The position numbers were made by a program, and so were the translations under genes. The notes beneath the pieces are model-generated. The model saw nothing but the letters and a program-made list of their open reading frames with translations. It did no database searches and was not told the DNA's origin. Of a stretch of 64,000 bases of DNA, positions 38,801 to 53,800 are shown in pieces; position 1 is the first letter of the stretch; each line of letters opens with the position of its first letter. This stretch comes from Hyposmocoma kahamanoa (lineage: Eukaryota > Arthropoda > Insecta > Lepidoptera > Cosmopterigidae), in contig NW_020653719.1 in the NCBI RefSeq assembly GCF_003589595.1, positions 1,021,975 to 1,085,974 on the forward strand, read 5' to 3'.

Positions 38801-38882
38801 TGAGTTTGGTGAGCGTTGACATGGGGTCTAACGCGCCGCACGGGGGCACGGCGGCTTCGCGCGGCGCCTCCACCAGCAACAT
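14822..38882 (-). CDS. pnt: pointed, short isoform from internal promoter (P1-like, 350 aa predicted)
   Basis: Exon 38603-38882 spliced to 18637-18912, 16650-16805, 15670-15788, 15222-15379 and 14822-14885 gives 1053 nt, 350 residues plus stop. The first exon starts [12 protein letters not shown] and ends ...DPTYILPS plus one base before a GTTAGT donor, the same phase as the exon 53189-53320 donor, so either can be used with 18912. The start is chosen at 38880-38882 because the context aaccATG fits insect starts; the frame extends upstream only with non-ATG codons. The isoform lacks the Pointed domain and should bind DNA without that regulatory module, as Drosophila PntP1 does. The pairing is inferred from phase and position, not from transcripts. 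Confidence 0.75.
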
Positions 38883-41800
38883 GGTTGGCCACGACCGGCC
38901 CCCGTGCTCTATCACTCTCAACACCACATCACGAATAATTATATTGTGATTATAATTTTAAAAAAAATTTAACGATGTAAAAATTATTTTTAAACTTTTA
39001 TGACGTACTCAGATTTTCGGTTTTATTAATGTACGTATGAGTAAATTGTTATTCATTTATTAATAATGATTTTGTTTAATAAACAGATCACTTTTCTTTT
39101 GTAACAAAGCGATGCACGATATTACGCGTTATAAATAAAGGACACGAAGCTTTTCACGTAAGTTAACCCTGCGTGCCCGAGTGTAGCACCAAGTCGGATC
39201 GCGACTGCTGTTCGACTGCGAGCTTTCGGGCGGATCGCGAGAGGGCGGCCGTGGAAAATGCGAGCCGATCGTTTCACGATAGAGACCGAGAATTACCGAG
39301 ACCAACCGAAGACATACGATCGCCCGCGACCTGTCGCGCCACCTGCTACGTGACCAACTGTTGCGCGACCGTTGATTTTTTTTGCTAACCCTCCTGATGG
39401 GTATCATGAAAATTTGCAAGCACCTACAATCGTTAATGAATAATTATACAAGTGAGTATTCGTATATATTATCACAAGGAAAAATTCCAGATAAAATAAC
39501 CTGCCTATTTAGAAGTTTCAGTTCGCTACGTTACGCGCTACTAGTTAATTAATGTTGAACAATATGTTAATAAAACTATAAATAAATGGACCACACTTAA
39601 AAGTTGCTCACGCATTTTTCCTGGTGTATTACATTTATTATCACGTAAGGAAAACAGCGTTAACAATAGTGTAAATAAGGTAATACCAATGTTATTTAAA
39701 AAATGTGTGTAGGGTGTATATTTAAAGTGGATCTATTTGGGAAATCCCTAAACACAAATAGCTTACCATTTTGTCTTTAAACACAAGTTGTCTGAATTAC
39801 ACGCTTGGGTTGATGTTACATAGTTTTTCTTTTAGCTCAGACAATACGTTTTAATTTATCGCGCGTTTGGTTAACTCGCTTGCGAGTTTGCTGTTTTTAG
39901 CAGCACCTATTGTTTCAACCACTTCTACTAAAACTCGATTTTTGAAATACTTCATTATTAGTTCATAGAGTTTTTCTTGCAAACTCACTGTTTTCAGACT
40001 TAAAGAATGTTCATGAATAATTTCGTTGACTATGTAGAGACAAAAAATGCTATTTTAAAGAAATATTATTTTATGTATCAAATTAGTTAATCTGCTATTG
40101 CTACCTTTTTTTCATATTAACTAAACTTTTCATTTATTCTCTTTTAAATGAGTTAATAGAAACTACGTGGAGGCGGTATGCAGTAGAAAACATTGTACTA
40201 AAACTAAAGACTCAATAGCAGATGAACCTGCCCACACATAACAAAACGTTTAATTTGAAAAAATAATAACTGCATTCTTATTTTGATTTCTATTAAATAT
40301 ACGAACGCCATTACAATAATTAATTTTTTTGCGCTCCTCTGTGTCCATGACTGATGACATGATTTGTATTATCGGATCGACAGTTTGACAATTTTTGTAT
40401 CTAAGTAACGGCAAAGCAACTATTCGCCCATTTCAGATGACGTGTATGGTAATTACCTTAGAATAATGATGATGACGCATGTGCGACCTTGACGTTGATT
40501 CCCATTGTTTGATGTTGAACGCGCATTAGACGTGGAACACTTAAATTTAGAATACATCCATTTACGGCAGTGCGAACAATATATTATACAATGTATTGCA
40601 ACTGTTTACTACATAAAAAAACGAAATTTAGTGTCTTGTGTACCTTTTGTCAACACACATTTTATTTTTAATAATTAGGAAGTTCAACAACTTAAAGGAA
40701 TTTCAAAATGGCCACCACCGTAAAGATATAACAATTTCTCGCGAAAAAAATTCAGATAATTAAACTATTGAATAAAAAATTACAATCTATGATCTGGCAG
40801 TATGTCCAATTAACCTGTCCCGAAGGACGAAAAATTTGACTACTACCAACAAATTAAAATGAAACCAAATGGTAATAATAACAACTGAAGGCAAATAAAA
40901 CTGGAGGTTCTTACAAATAGCATACAATAAAGAATAAGTAGTCTATCATATATTATACAAAAACAGCAGTTGAAAGCCTCACTAGGAATGCAAGAAGTGC
41001 CCACTCAGTTTGTTCACTGCTAAAGTCGCATTTGTATTAAATCGTTTTAGATCGAAGTACATACTTTGTAACATAAATAGACAATTATTGTAAATTTACA
41101 CGGGCTGTTTTCGGAACAAACGAAAAAAGTGTTGGTATCTATTTATTGTCCTACTGGGGAATTTGACATGAAATTGATTTTATGTAGTCCCAATTTATTT
41201 TCAATAATGTATTAAACGTTCTCCGATGTTCTTAAGGGTAAATTTTCTTTGAGTGTTAGTTTCTGAATGTTGCCAATGTAATATTGAGATAGCGACGACA
41301 GCTGTGTCAGATCGGTTTCTAATCTCCCCTAGATGGGAGGGCACGAGCTGGAGGGCGGCGCATTGCCGAAATCGGGTCAAGTTACAAGGGGCTGGGCTCA
41401 CGTATCTTTTGTATCATGATAATAGCCACCTGAGCACGTGTGCGTCCGGATATGGCGCTATTGTCTACCGGAGGAAGCAATTTCGACGCGACGACGATCC
41501 GACGCCGATTTTTTGTTAGTATTCCGTCTCAGGTAATTCTACGGAGGATAAATCAAGAGATGTTTTATTATTTTATTTGCATTTATTAAACTATTACAGG
41601 CCTACCGCTTAACTGAGTCGGTTCCAGGGTTCCTTATGTCGCGCTGCACACGGGATAATTTCAACAAGATTTTTCTGACGATATTCAATAGCAAGTTGAT
41701 TGAAAAGAGTGCCTACCAAATTTGTTAATTGTTGTTATGTGAAACGATAATAAAAAAACTATTTCATTGATAATTGAAATTAATAGACAAGCCATTTCGC

Positions 41801-44800
41801 ACTGTTTTAAATGAACTTGTTATTGAACGTCAGAAAAATCTTGTTGAAATTATCCCGTGTATAGCGCGATATAACTGTTACGTAAACTGTCACTCCTCCC
41901 GCACCACGCAACTACCTCAGGAACCGACTCATTTAAGCGGTAGGCCTGTACATTGTTACATATTCTATGTTTCATTCATTTATTACCATACAACCTATCC
42001 TCAATTAACGAGAAGAATTCCATAATGCAATATATCAATTAATTATGAAGTATATAATTTATTAAAATATATAAAAAAAGATGCATGCGAATTTTGAAGA
42101 ATAAAATTAAATTTTTTACGCGCTTTTTACTTTTTCGATTATATACGTGTTTTTTTTTTTTAAGTAACCGAAGTTGGTCAAAACTGTACAAGGCACTTTT
42201 ACACTGAACAAAGTGAGTACACAACATGTTAGTGGGATATTTTTATGAAGCAATGTACCTACATATTGCGGGGAATGAAGCGACGCAAAACGTAATTAAC
42301 GGTGCGCTGCAACCACCGGGAAATTGCGAGGGAAATGGGTATTTCTTATTTGAATAAATGGGTCGAGGAAATAAACACGCGCGGGATATTGTCTTTGCGC
42401 TAACAATCTCCTGCGTGCGCAGGAAATAGAAAATAAGCTTGCAGGTTCTAGAGAACATTACTTAATTACGCACACGATTAGTATAAAAGTTCAATGAACT
42501 TGATCGTCAGTAAATTGTAAATGGAATGGCAATTTTCTCAGTAATACGAAACTACAGAAACACGTAACTTGACTTCTACGTCTAAAGGAGCCTGATTTTT
42601 GATTAGTATTTAATAGCAGTAGAGCTCATCATGAAAGACTTTGTTTAGGGAAGTGCTGCCACACATCTCATGTACATCACATTACTATGTGAGTACTACT
42701 GTGTTTCGGTTCTGAAGGGTTAAGGGTGCTGGTGAAATCACAGGCACATGGGACTTTTCAACTTATGTCTTGTGATGGCTGCAGTGGCAGTGCCCCTTAG
42801 ATCATTGCGATTTAAAGCTCTGAGCGGTACTGCAACTGTTATGAATAGACATGTCGCCTACCACCAGGCGCACGTCTTGTTCGTCCCATAACTTTATATA
42901 ATAAAAAAAATACGATTTTTCATTGTAAATATGCCTATAGGTAAGCAGCGGCATCAAAAACAGAAAATTACGTATGTCATCAGCGTAATGGCGATTGCAA
43001 GTATAGATATTAGAGTTGGAACGCGCCGGTGAATCGATATTCAAAAGGATCGGAATGCAGAACCGCCTTTTAAAATAAAAAAGAGAATTTACCGAGGAAT
43101 TCCCTGCAGAGAATTACATTAAGTGTAAACAATAAAGCGCTAGTGAGCGTATCGTCGGCGCGAGCGGCGGAAGTCACAGATAAACAATCTTTTTTAGATA
43201 AAACACTGGAAACTGAACATAAATCTGCGTGGGAGCATTTCATCCAGAACTGTCAAAGCGGGGATAATGCTACAGCGTAAATATATACACACTTGAAGGA
43301 TATTGACTTCTTTACGTCCACCCACTGTCAAGTACAAATTGTTTCCCTTTAAATTTATGAAGTTGGCGTGAAGTTTTGTATTTTAATGATTTAGAATATA
43401 TAACAACGTATCCTTATTTCTTAGAAATCGTTTATGATGCATCATTATGCTGAATTTCCAGGGATGACAAAAAGTTAATTTCGTTAAGTTTTGTAATTAA
43501 AAATGCAGTATATCCGGTCCTGTCGATTGCACACTGATTGAAGCCTAATTTGAAATTCAATTTGTGCTCTCTATTACCTTGGGTGTAGTTTAAAAATTTG
43601 CTTCCTGTCAGGGATACATATGTTACTCAAAATGCAATAACTGTCATTTGTTTTTCATTATAATTCTACAGCATTTAAAAGCGCATTTGTTTTGCTTTCC
43701 GGCGATAACAATACGGCAAATTACTGATAAACATTATGTTTTGAACCATAACATTTGTATTAATATTTAATTATCTTTGGTTGGCTAGTACTTTTTCAAA
43801 TGAGCTACGGCACTTTTGTCGGCGTTGGATGGAGTGGCCTAAATTGGAGCACAGCCGGGACGTCACTTCCGGTGCCAATAATTTATATCTCCTTGCCTCC
43901 GTCATATGACGAGATGGCGCGAGAAACGACATTTATCCACGTTTAAATTTGGAACGATTTCTGGGAACATTATGATTGTGACATATTATTATTCTTGCTC
44001 TAAAATCGACACTCGTTTTATAAGTTTTTTGTGGTCTGTCAAACCTTGATTATTAGGTCGCGGGTTTTTAATAGGGGTTGATTGTTTTAAGAATTGTAGT
44101 CACAATAAACATTATCGGTACATATAGCATACGTCAAAATAAAAAAATAAATTGTCAGTCAACATGATATTTGACTCGTAGACATAGTCATGGTGATCTT
44201 TGTATTTTTTGTGGGCATTGTGCGTCTGTCAGAGCATTCGACATTGTTGTGACAGTGCTATCTCAGGGGCAGTGTTGCGAAGGACAATCTGCGCCCACGC
44301 CTTCCGTTCGACCCCCACCCGCATACCCCGCCAACACCCCGCATTTGTCCTGATAAGCTATCTGCTTGTGCACTGAAAAAGGGGTCCCGACCATTGACTG
44401 AAATACGCGATTGTAATTTGTTTTAAATTTAAAATATCTCCATGTTATTCCATTTACACTCTTTGTTTTAATAGTTTGAATTTTGCTAGTGAACTTTAGA
44501 TAACTAACATTTCTATCATAAGATAGAAATATATTTATTGATTTTTCAAATGTTTGTTGCCTTCGTAACATTTTTCTATGTCTAACTAAACAGTGCATGT
44601 ATCTCGCTAGTTATTTAATTACTCTTTGTGTTACTGTATAAAGCGAAATGAAGAAGATACAGAGTTCAAAAATGTGCATGTTTAAAAATCTTTAAATTCC
44701 AATCTAATTTGTTGGGAGGACAGGACCGTAATCGGGGCGGCTTGGCAATTAAGAGCTGCGCCTAATAACGGATAATGAACTCTCGGCAAATATTTGTTCT

Positions 44801-47800
44801 TGCGGGGGACGCTTCGATGCCGCCTTCGTGGCAAACGCTTACAGTACGAGTGCCCGGCAAGTTCGCAAATAACGCAATTAATTGAATTCGGCACTTCAAA
44901 CACGCCGCCTCGGGCGTCATACACTGACGCGAGTGTGATATATACGAGTCGACAAAATCTGAGAAGACCTTTGTCTATTTACAACAGATCTTATAACGAA
45001 TGCCTTGTGAATTCACCGCTCTGTGGAACCTGATACTTATATTAAAGGATTTTAGATTTGTGAATTCGCGAATTCTATTTCCCACGGCAATTTTAATAGT
45101 GTAAAGGTAAATTGATAAAACACCTGCGATTAGGGAATAAACCCTACTCGAGTTTCTAAAAAAAGGATTTCCTTACCTGAGTAAACTAAACTGTTGAAAA
45201 TGTGTAAAAAATGTGTATCTTCTAGTGAAATTTTGGTGTCGTCATTATCGTCATCATCATCAACTGATTTATACGTCCCCACTGCCGGGTACAGGTCTCC
45301 TCACAGGTGAGGGTTTAGTTCACCACCCCTCTACTACACACGTTTTCCAAAGGTTATGAACGTACCTCGACGTGCAGGTTTCATCACGATGTTTTCTTCC
45401 ATTGAAAAGCTCGTGGTAAATTTCAAATTAAATTTCACACGTAATTAAATTCCTACGAACTCAGATGTGCGAGCACGGATTCGAATCCAAGTCCTCGACT
45501 TGAGAGGCGGTAAGTGTTCTAAATTTCCTCCACGGTTCTAAATTTTGGAAAACTGGACATTATATTTTCTGTTTAGTGATTCACACCCACAGTTTTATTT
45601 TCTTTTGACAATGTCGTCAATTAGTCAATAAATTTGCTTGAATTGCACTAAGTTCTTTTTGTATGAAGCATTTATTGTAATAAACTTTCCCTACGACTTT
45701 GTTAGTGTTAACAAATATTCAATATACCAAAGTACTAATCAAGGAATCAATGAAATTGTTCAATGATATGTCAGCTATGTATCGTTAGGGTAAGTTCCGA
45801 TAAGTCGAACACGTTAACTAATTTCAACTGTTTTTAAAAGAAAATTTTGTCATCTATTTTTTGCTATTTAAAACGGTTATTTGAAATTTCGTCTAAATCT
45901 ATGCAACAAATTTCTATTGAGTAACAAACACCGATATATGCAAACTTTTCAATTTATAACATTTTAGATTCCATTGCTCAATTAAATTTATATTATACGA
46001 ATGTAATTATAATGAAACATACGAAGTCCATTGATAAAATTGTTATCGTATTGGAGCGGGGTAATTCCATGAAATAAGCGATATTGTTTAAAAAATCGAC
46101 TCTTTACCCGGAAATTCCAGATCACAAGAATTTTCCTTTTCCGTTATTTGAAAGGAGTAAAAAAGTAAAATTAAAACCATATGAAACATATTGTTCGTTT
46201 TACATAAAATTTTAAAGATCATGAATTTTTATCAACGGACAATTTTACGAGGACAAATTAAAATGGCTGTAAAATGTCGACGATAACAATCGTTTTCTAT
46301 ATTAAACAGGGCCTTTGTGCTGACCCTTGCCCTTTATATTGGAAGCCGGTACGTTTGATAAACAAATCAGATTTAGGTGAATTAAGGATACTTGAAATAG
46401 GTGCGTGAATAAAAGAATGATTGAAAGGGCACTTCGCAAGAGCCCTTGTTAAGGACCTATTGAAGGGCAAGTGCCCCTCAGGTTTGCGAGCACCCTACGA
46501 AATACGAATACATATCAAAGAAACTCCTTTGCTCTTTTCTTACCAACCCTTGAGGATTGATTTTCAAACTTCTTACCTGCCTTCACTCTGTTAAGTATGT
46601 CTTGCATATTTCAATGTTCTTCAACAATGAATAGATTCTTTATGGATTATTGGGTACCTTGCATCTCTGTTATTTTACGTGTTTGTATTTTAAGCGAGGC
46701 AAACCTAATGCCTCTTTGTAGATTATCTTTCTATTTTATTTGAGATTTAATTTGTGCTGTTCGTTTATCCTGTCATTGATTTACGTTAGTACTACGGGCA
46801 CGTGCTTCGTATAAAAAAGCATATTTGGGAATGGTTTTTATTTCTCATTGTCTTTGCATTTAAGCTGTCTGGAGTTTCCACCCTATTACCTGACGGTTCG
46901 AGGCCATTAGGCTGAATTGTATGTTAAACATTTCATTGCTTGTTGGCTTTACATCTCTCTCGCTCAAGTCATTTGATGACTTTATTAAGTTTTCTCTCTC
47001 GCTCCTACATCCTTACAAATTTTCGTAGATCGAAATTTGAAAAGGTTGCGCACGTGCGCAGGAGTGTGTATCGAGTTGCACCGGAAGCACGCCAGTTGAG
47101 GATAATGGTTGCCGGATGTGGCTACTCGAAATGACACGTATCTTTTTATCGATATCTTATAGAAAGCTATATATCCTTTCGACACTTTAGATCAATCGAT
47201 CTGAACAGTTTAGTGCTGTATTATTAGTATTGGTCGATTCAATATGTATAATATGGCTGCTTTTTATATTAATTTACAAAGAAGGTAATAGTTAATGATG
47301 TATATCCTATTATCCTTTTACAGAAAACACTTGAATGGTAATTATATAAGTTAAGGTCGACCAATAAAGCAATTTTTCTTCATAAAACTGTAATCAAGGA
47401 TTTGTTTGTAATAGAGTCTATTTTAACATGTTAAACTGAGATGAATAGTATGTAAATGGTAAGTAGTGGTATGAAATGTACAGTAGGGTAAGGATATCGA
47501 GTGAGGCGGGGCCATGCTGTAGATAAATCATGACAGGACACCGGGCGTTGCCGCTGCCGACACGGCCGACATAGCCGACGCAGCTCCGATCAACGTTTGC
47601 AGTCGTAAATCTTTATGATTGGCTACTGTCCTGCCACCGAGTACGGCTTACTGTCAGATTGCCATGTTACATATAAATAAATAATAATATAGCACTAAAT
47701 AAATGTTCTATAAATATGGTCAGTCACATATCCTTCTACATAAGTTTGGTTTATAGTTCCTATCAATCTCTTGGTTATACGGGAAGGGCACTACAACCTG

Positions 47801-50800
47801 TACAAGCACACGCACCTTATAAGTTCAGATCCTGACTCCAGATCAGCCTTTTACACCATATCAATGCTGATATGATAATTATTCGGATTTCTGGTTTTTT
47901 AAATGTATTTGTTAAAGAAGGTAGGCAAGGGGTTTAGTTCTATCACGGCCGATAAGATACAAATATAAACGTACTAATAAGGGTTCGTAAAGCGTTCGTA
48001 GGCGGTAAGTACTACTCGTGGCCATGAAAATTTTCAGAACGTTAGCGGACGATGCGTAGCGGTTTAGCAACGTTGTTCCTCGGCGCACGTCCGGCGATTA
48101 GAGTGAGTGCGCAACGCGGGGATGTGCTCGCCTTGCGACAGCGCGGATGAGTTGCAACCACACGCCTTATTAATAATTCACTTGCAAAATATTCAATATA
48201 CTATGTTTTTGTTTAACCTTCAAGTGCGGCCCAGTTGCATTTGTTCGCAACGCTCGAGTTGCTGCGAGGACGCGATGTTCTCCCCTCATGTGCTTGTCTG
48301 CTATTTAGCATCGATAGCGAGTGTTCTACGTTGACTGGCGACTTAAACACGCATGTCAGAAATGTCTCATTAAGTACATTGTCTTTACTAACTTATAATC
48401 AAGTTGAATGAGGACACAAATAGGCAGGTTACGACAAAAGGTACCTTCAGATATTTCTTAAGTGTGTAAGCAATTTATCCGAGATTAATATTCCTTTGAC
48501 AAGTGCCTGTTTATAGATTTTCTGTTAAGTGGAAAGTAAATTACTTACCACGCCACACCATGATAGGGTCCAGCTCAGTGGAGTCCCTAGCGCGGGAGCT
48601 TGGGTGCAAAAACATTCTTTATCCCGAATCCAAATCCGCCATATTTGAACTCACACACTCACTAAAATCACTTTTCACTTTTAACGGGAAGTACAATGCC
48701 CTTTCATCCGTTGTCACTAATGCGGATTTTCCTAACAAAAGGAAAACATTCGGTTAGTGTAGGTATAAATTAAAATGAAAGGAACTGTTAATTGAGCATA
48801 AAGGTGGAAAAAGAAAATTGGAATAACAATAAAAATTTGAAAATAGCTTTTTTGGGCAAATAGAAAAGAAACAGAAAAAGAGGAGAAAAGGGAATAGAAA
48901 TGACACTGAACTTTCAAAGTGTAGCGCGTCGCACGGCTGTGAGGGTATTTTGCTATTGGGCCGTTGAAACAATAGTGATGGGCAGCGTGTGCCGAAGAGT
49001 GGCCACTGAGGTCGTGTGTTGCCACACCAGTAAGGGAAGGTGGAAGGGGCTGCCGAAGTAACCTTGCATTGTAAGGAAAATAATGGAGATCTTCATTTTT
49101 TTTTGTTAATTGTATACGGAGGAAGTATATTATGTGTAGTCCTGGACAACAAATCTATAAAGTTACTATTTATTGCTTGCTTTGTTTGTGTGAGACTTCA
49201 ATTTCATAACTAACTAAGGTGGCAAATTCAATAAATAAATTATGCTGAGTAAAATAGGATATATAAATCACGATTGCAATAAATAAATATCTACTTTTGC
49301 AATAATCCTTTGTAATGCTCGAGTGAAGCACATTAAGTCGTAAATTTTGTAATGATTGATTGTAAATCCATTTCTTTATATTAGAATTGAAGTACTCATA
49401 TCTATCCCAAGAATTTACATTTAAATATGTCTTTGCGTAGTAACTAATATAATGTAATACACGTAATAAATATGACGAGAAAGTTTGCATAAAGCAACGT
49501 ACAATAAGTGTAATGGCGGTCGCGCTCCAGCGGTTCCAGAGTTATGAAAATAGAGAAGATGCGTCGCAAATTATGGCATAAGATTCGCGGACCTCGCCGC
49601 GGCTGAAAGAGAGCGGAAAAACAACGCCAAGGTCGTCACCGTTGCGCCATACACGCGCGCCCGACTGGAAACACGAGTGTGTATCAAAGTGAGGTGCTAC
49701 CAAGTAATTAGCAACTCGCATATAAGTGCCTAAGTACAGAGACAGTAATGTAACCTTGCGGAATAAAATAGTAATTAACTTAGATTAGTGGATCCATTTC
49801 AATTAAAATGTGAGTGCATTATTTTGTTCAAAGTCTATTGAAATTAATATTATAAATGCAAAAGTAACTCTGTCTGTTATGTTTTCAGGCCTAAACCACT
49901 GTTTGGTATAGAGGTAGGTGGGATCTAGGATTGGACATAGGCTACTTTTGTCGCAAAAATAAATCTGAAATAATAAAAATTAGTATCAGTAGGCTACTTG
50001 AAGCACTTATTTTATTTTAGGCAGACCAAATCGCCGGCACCATCTAGTTGAATATGAAGAAGTTTGTTTTGTTTTAGCCAACTCGTGAACGTATGTTAAT
50101 TGGTGTTGAACACAGTTAATAAGTTGGAAAGGTCACGTGATTGATTAACGCGAGCTAATTTGGACAAACGACACTCCAACATCAATTTGGTGAGAAGTGT
50201 GAACGGCGAGCTAGACCACCCGTGTTAACGATGTCAAAGAGCGCTCGCAGTCTCTTCGATAATTTATTATTTCTCTTAGTTAATTTATTATTTCAGTAGC
50301 TGTGCTCGGGCTAGGAGTCAAAACATCCCGGGCTATGATTTACAGCGCAATAAACGGATCGTTTTATATCTAATGGAAATGAGCTTTTATCTGGCGGATT
50401 GCGCCAGTACCACCCCTGGTGATAGTTAAATTTGATTTAAGCCTTGTTTTGTACGTTCATTTTCAAGTGATTCTACATATATGCATGTTTCAATACTTGT
50501 TGGTTATTTATTGCATAACTACAAGCAAATGAAGGAAACAATATTTATATTTTCACCATCCAATTAATTTGTGCTGAGCAGCGTATACAGCGTTTTCAGC
50601 ATAATGTTGTGATATCATGTTTCCAAATAAGAGATAAAGGGCAAAAAAGCACGATTGTGTTTCTACGGCTGAACGGAAAAGAAAATTACAAAATTATTAA
50701 TTGTTTTTACTTATTACGTGTGTATATAATTATAACGTCTATCCATTAGAGGAGTTTTATTGAAATCGATTAACGGAAAGTGAGTGAAATCCAATATAAA

Positions 50801-53800
50801 CATATTTATTTTAGCAAACATTTTCTGCAAATTTGAAGACGACCACTACTGAAGTACCCCTTTTCCAACAAATAAAAGAATCATCAGTCATCAAATCAGT
50901 TCATAAATAAATGGAGAATCGATAAATAATTTTAAAAAACATGAAAAAAAAAGTTAATTGTTATTATCGATACAAAGATCAAACAAACACAAAGAAAAAT
51001 TTCCTCGGTCCGGTTGAATTCGAACCGGCGACTTCGCTGGACATAGTTAAATATTATGCTGCAGTGGGTTCAGTCGGGGACACTCCAAAAGTAACACTTA
51101 GATTCACTACGACGTGCGATGTGATTACTTTTAAAACACTTCTAAAGAATTGTGTGAAATGTTTTTTTTAACGTATCCATCTTAGATTTTTAACCAACTT
51201 CGAAAATAGGATGAGGTTTTCAATTCGATTGTTTTTTTTTAATGATGTTACGCGATTACTCCGATAATTTGTGAACCGATTTTGATGATTCTTTTTTTTG
51301 TTGAGGGGAGGGTACGTTAGTATATAGCACAATTTAAGTTTGAAGAAAATATTCCACCTCAAAAGGTGGCAAACTAGGGGATGAATGTCTATTGAGGTTG
51401 GTTTTTTTTAGTACTAAGATGTCATTTCATCATATGTCTCGTTTACATTTGACGTGTTTTCTCCAACGTTGACACAAAAATTATAATAGTTGTTCCAAAG
51501 TTCTTTTTCTTATTTTTTTATTACTAGCGTAAAAAATAACGAAGATTTTAAAAACTCAAACTTACAATATGTAACAGTACAACACTGCATTAAAAACTAA
51601 GTGCACTAAATATTTATTTACCGTATTTTGAAAAAAGAACATATATTTTCCTCCAATCTATCTCAAAGTTTTATGAATGAAATATGTACATTTTAGGATG
51701 TACATTTTCAACCGGTATCGACTTCAAAATTGACGAGTCAAAAATGGGTACTGACCTTTTCAGAGAAAACAATCTTTGGGTACAACAGAAATTAAATAAA
51801 AAATTGGGAAATTTGGCACAAGCGTAGTAGTACGGGGTATAGGATCCATGAAAATCGGGACACCTGGCAACATTAGCTAGAAAGAATATGCATAAGCATG
51901 CTAGACTCTACACTTACCATTTCTATTCATATTTCAATCAGTTGAGTGTTCTTTTACAGCAATTAATTTTGTATCTAAACCTCAATTACCGCTTTAATAG
52001 ATTTTTCGAATTCTCTATGTTTATATTATATTACGTAGAAATTACTATCCACAATAGTCTTTATAAACATTCATAATATCGATAATGGAGTATTATGAGC
52101 ATTGTCGAAGCGATACCACCACTACCACCTTGGGGATTCTTTTTGCATGCAAGCAAGGGCGGTCAGTTGCGGCCAACCGCAGCTTGCTTGTTCTTGTCAA
52201 CTAATGGCGTTTAAGGGCCATTACATTGTACCCTTGATATAATAAAGGTACATATGATTATATGTCAAAAATGCTTTTATCACTTGAAAAAAAAAACGAA
52301 TTTCACGAAGCAAATTATTTATATATGAAATATTATAAATCTTCTAAAAAAATATAAAAAAGATAGCGACTAATTTAGCGTCTCTCTCGTTTGCATGTTT
52401 TTATCAATCAATGGCGTTTGATATTTATATTTGTACTTTATGTTTTCATTATTAGTAAAACATCTTAATGAAAAAGAAAACGTTTTATTCACAAAAAAAA
52501 GAAATAATCACGGTAAACTACAATTTCCGGGAGCAAACGAGACTATTTTGGGACTGGGAAGGCTTCAACTTTGCTGATAGTTCATGGTTTTACGTTGTCA
52601 TAAACTCTTAAACAAGAAAATCACTTAAAAAAATACCATTATTAATAGTAAAGAGGTAATAAGCTCATTATCGAAAGTTTATCGCGGATGTTAATGAGGG
52701 TGACTGTACAGATAGAGAGCGATTACTTATCTTTTTGGACCGATAACGACGCTACAGGGGGCCTACTGGCAAAACATTGTACGCGACAATAAAACAATGT
52801 ATGTATTAAATTATATACTATTCAGAACATTTGATTGTTCTTTCGGACATATGTGGCTAAGATATAACGATTATCATATTGTTTATACACCGAAGGAAAT
52901 CTAAATTTTGTCAAGTGTAGATTAATGCACCTATTTTTTTTGCCGCCAAGAAGTAATGTCAGCACTACCGTTTTTCGGTTTTGAAATGTGAGGATGCTGG
53001 TGAAATTATAGAAATTTGGTAAAAGTCTTTATGCAAAAAGGTGTATTTTAATATAAAAATAAAGAAAAGAAATACCTTAAATTTAAGAATATTTAATATT
53101 TGCGCACTCGGATTCAAAGTTGTGTTTATAACCGCTAGAAGCTTGAAAAGTACACAGAGCCTGAAAGAATATTAAGGAATCAACTCACCGGTATTGTTGT
53201 TGTTGTTGTTGTAGTGGTGCGCAGGCGGAGGTATGTAGTCTGGGAGCTCGGGCAAGCATACGTTGCTCTCGTACATGTTCGGGGGAACATTCGCTAGCAG
53301 GGACCGCTCCTTCTCCACGTCTGCAATGAGGTTCAAGTAAAACAAATCGCAAAAGCTTCAGTGATAGCCTATTCGGAATTCAATTTAATTTAAAACAGTG
53401 GGGGAAGCCTATGTTCTGCAGTGGACGTCTTCCGGCTGATATGATGATGATGATGATGATGATGATGAAAACAGTGCTCTGGGCTAAACCTTTCCTGGAG
53501 AAGATCGGTGTCTAGTAATGGGACGTTTATGTTTACAGGTAATGCTACGTAACTGTTTAGCTACAAGGTCTCCAAAAAGGAGACTTCTCCATTATTCCTA
53601 CGTTTCGCAAGTAGGTTGACAATCACAATATCTTTTTTATGACAAGTGACAGCACGAACATGTGCGCCTGGTGTTAAGCGCAACCGCACCGGTCCATAGC
53701 AGTTGCAGTACCAGTCAGAGTTTTAAGCCTCGGAGATCTGAGGGACACTGGCACTGTGTCTAAATGCCATTGTGCACATAACTACTCCAGTACCCTTACT

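Noticed and set aside
39129..39419. Overlapping open frames on both strands upstream of the P1 exon
   Set aside because: Long frames arise from the GC-rich composition; Arg/Ser-rich translations with no homologous motif. Treated as promoter or UTR candidate.
46428..46500. Possible pre-miRNA hairpin (gggcactt ... aagtgccc)
   Set aside because: Only about 8 paired bases around a long loop; competing short pairings, no extended stem.
48503..48757. Plus-strand frame of 84 codons in the long intron
   Set aside because: No domain, no convincing splice sites, unremarkable composition. Kept only as a note.
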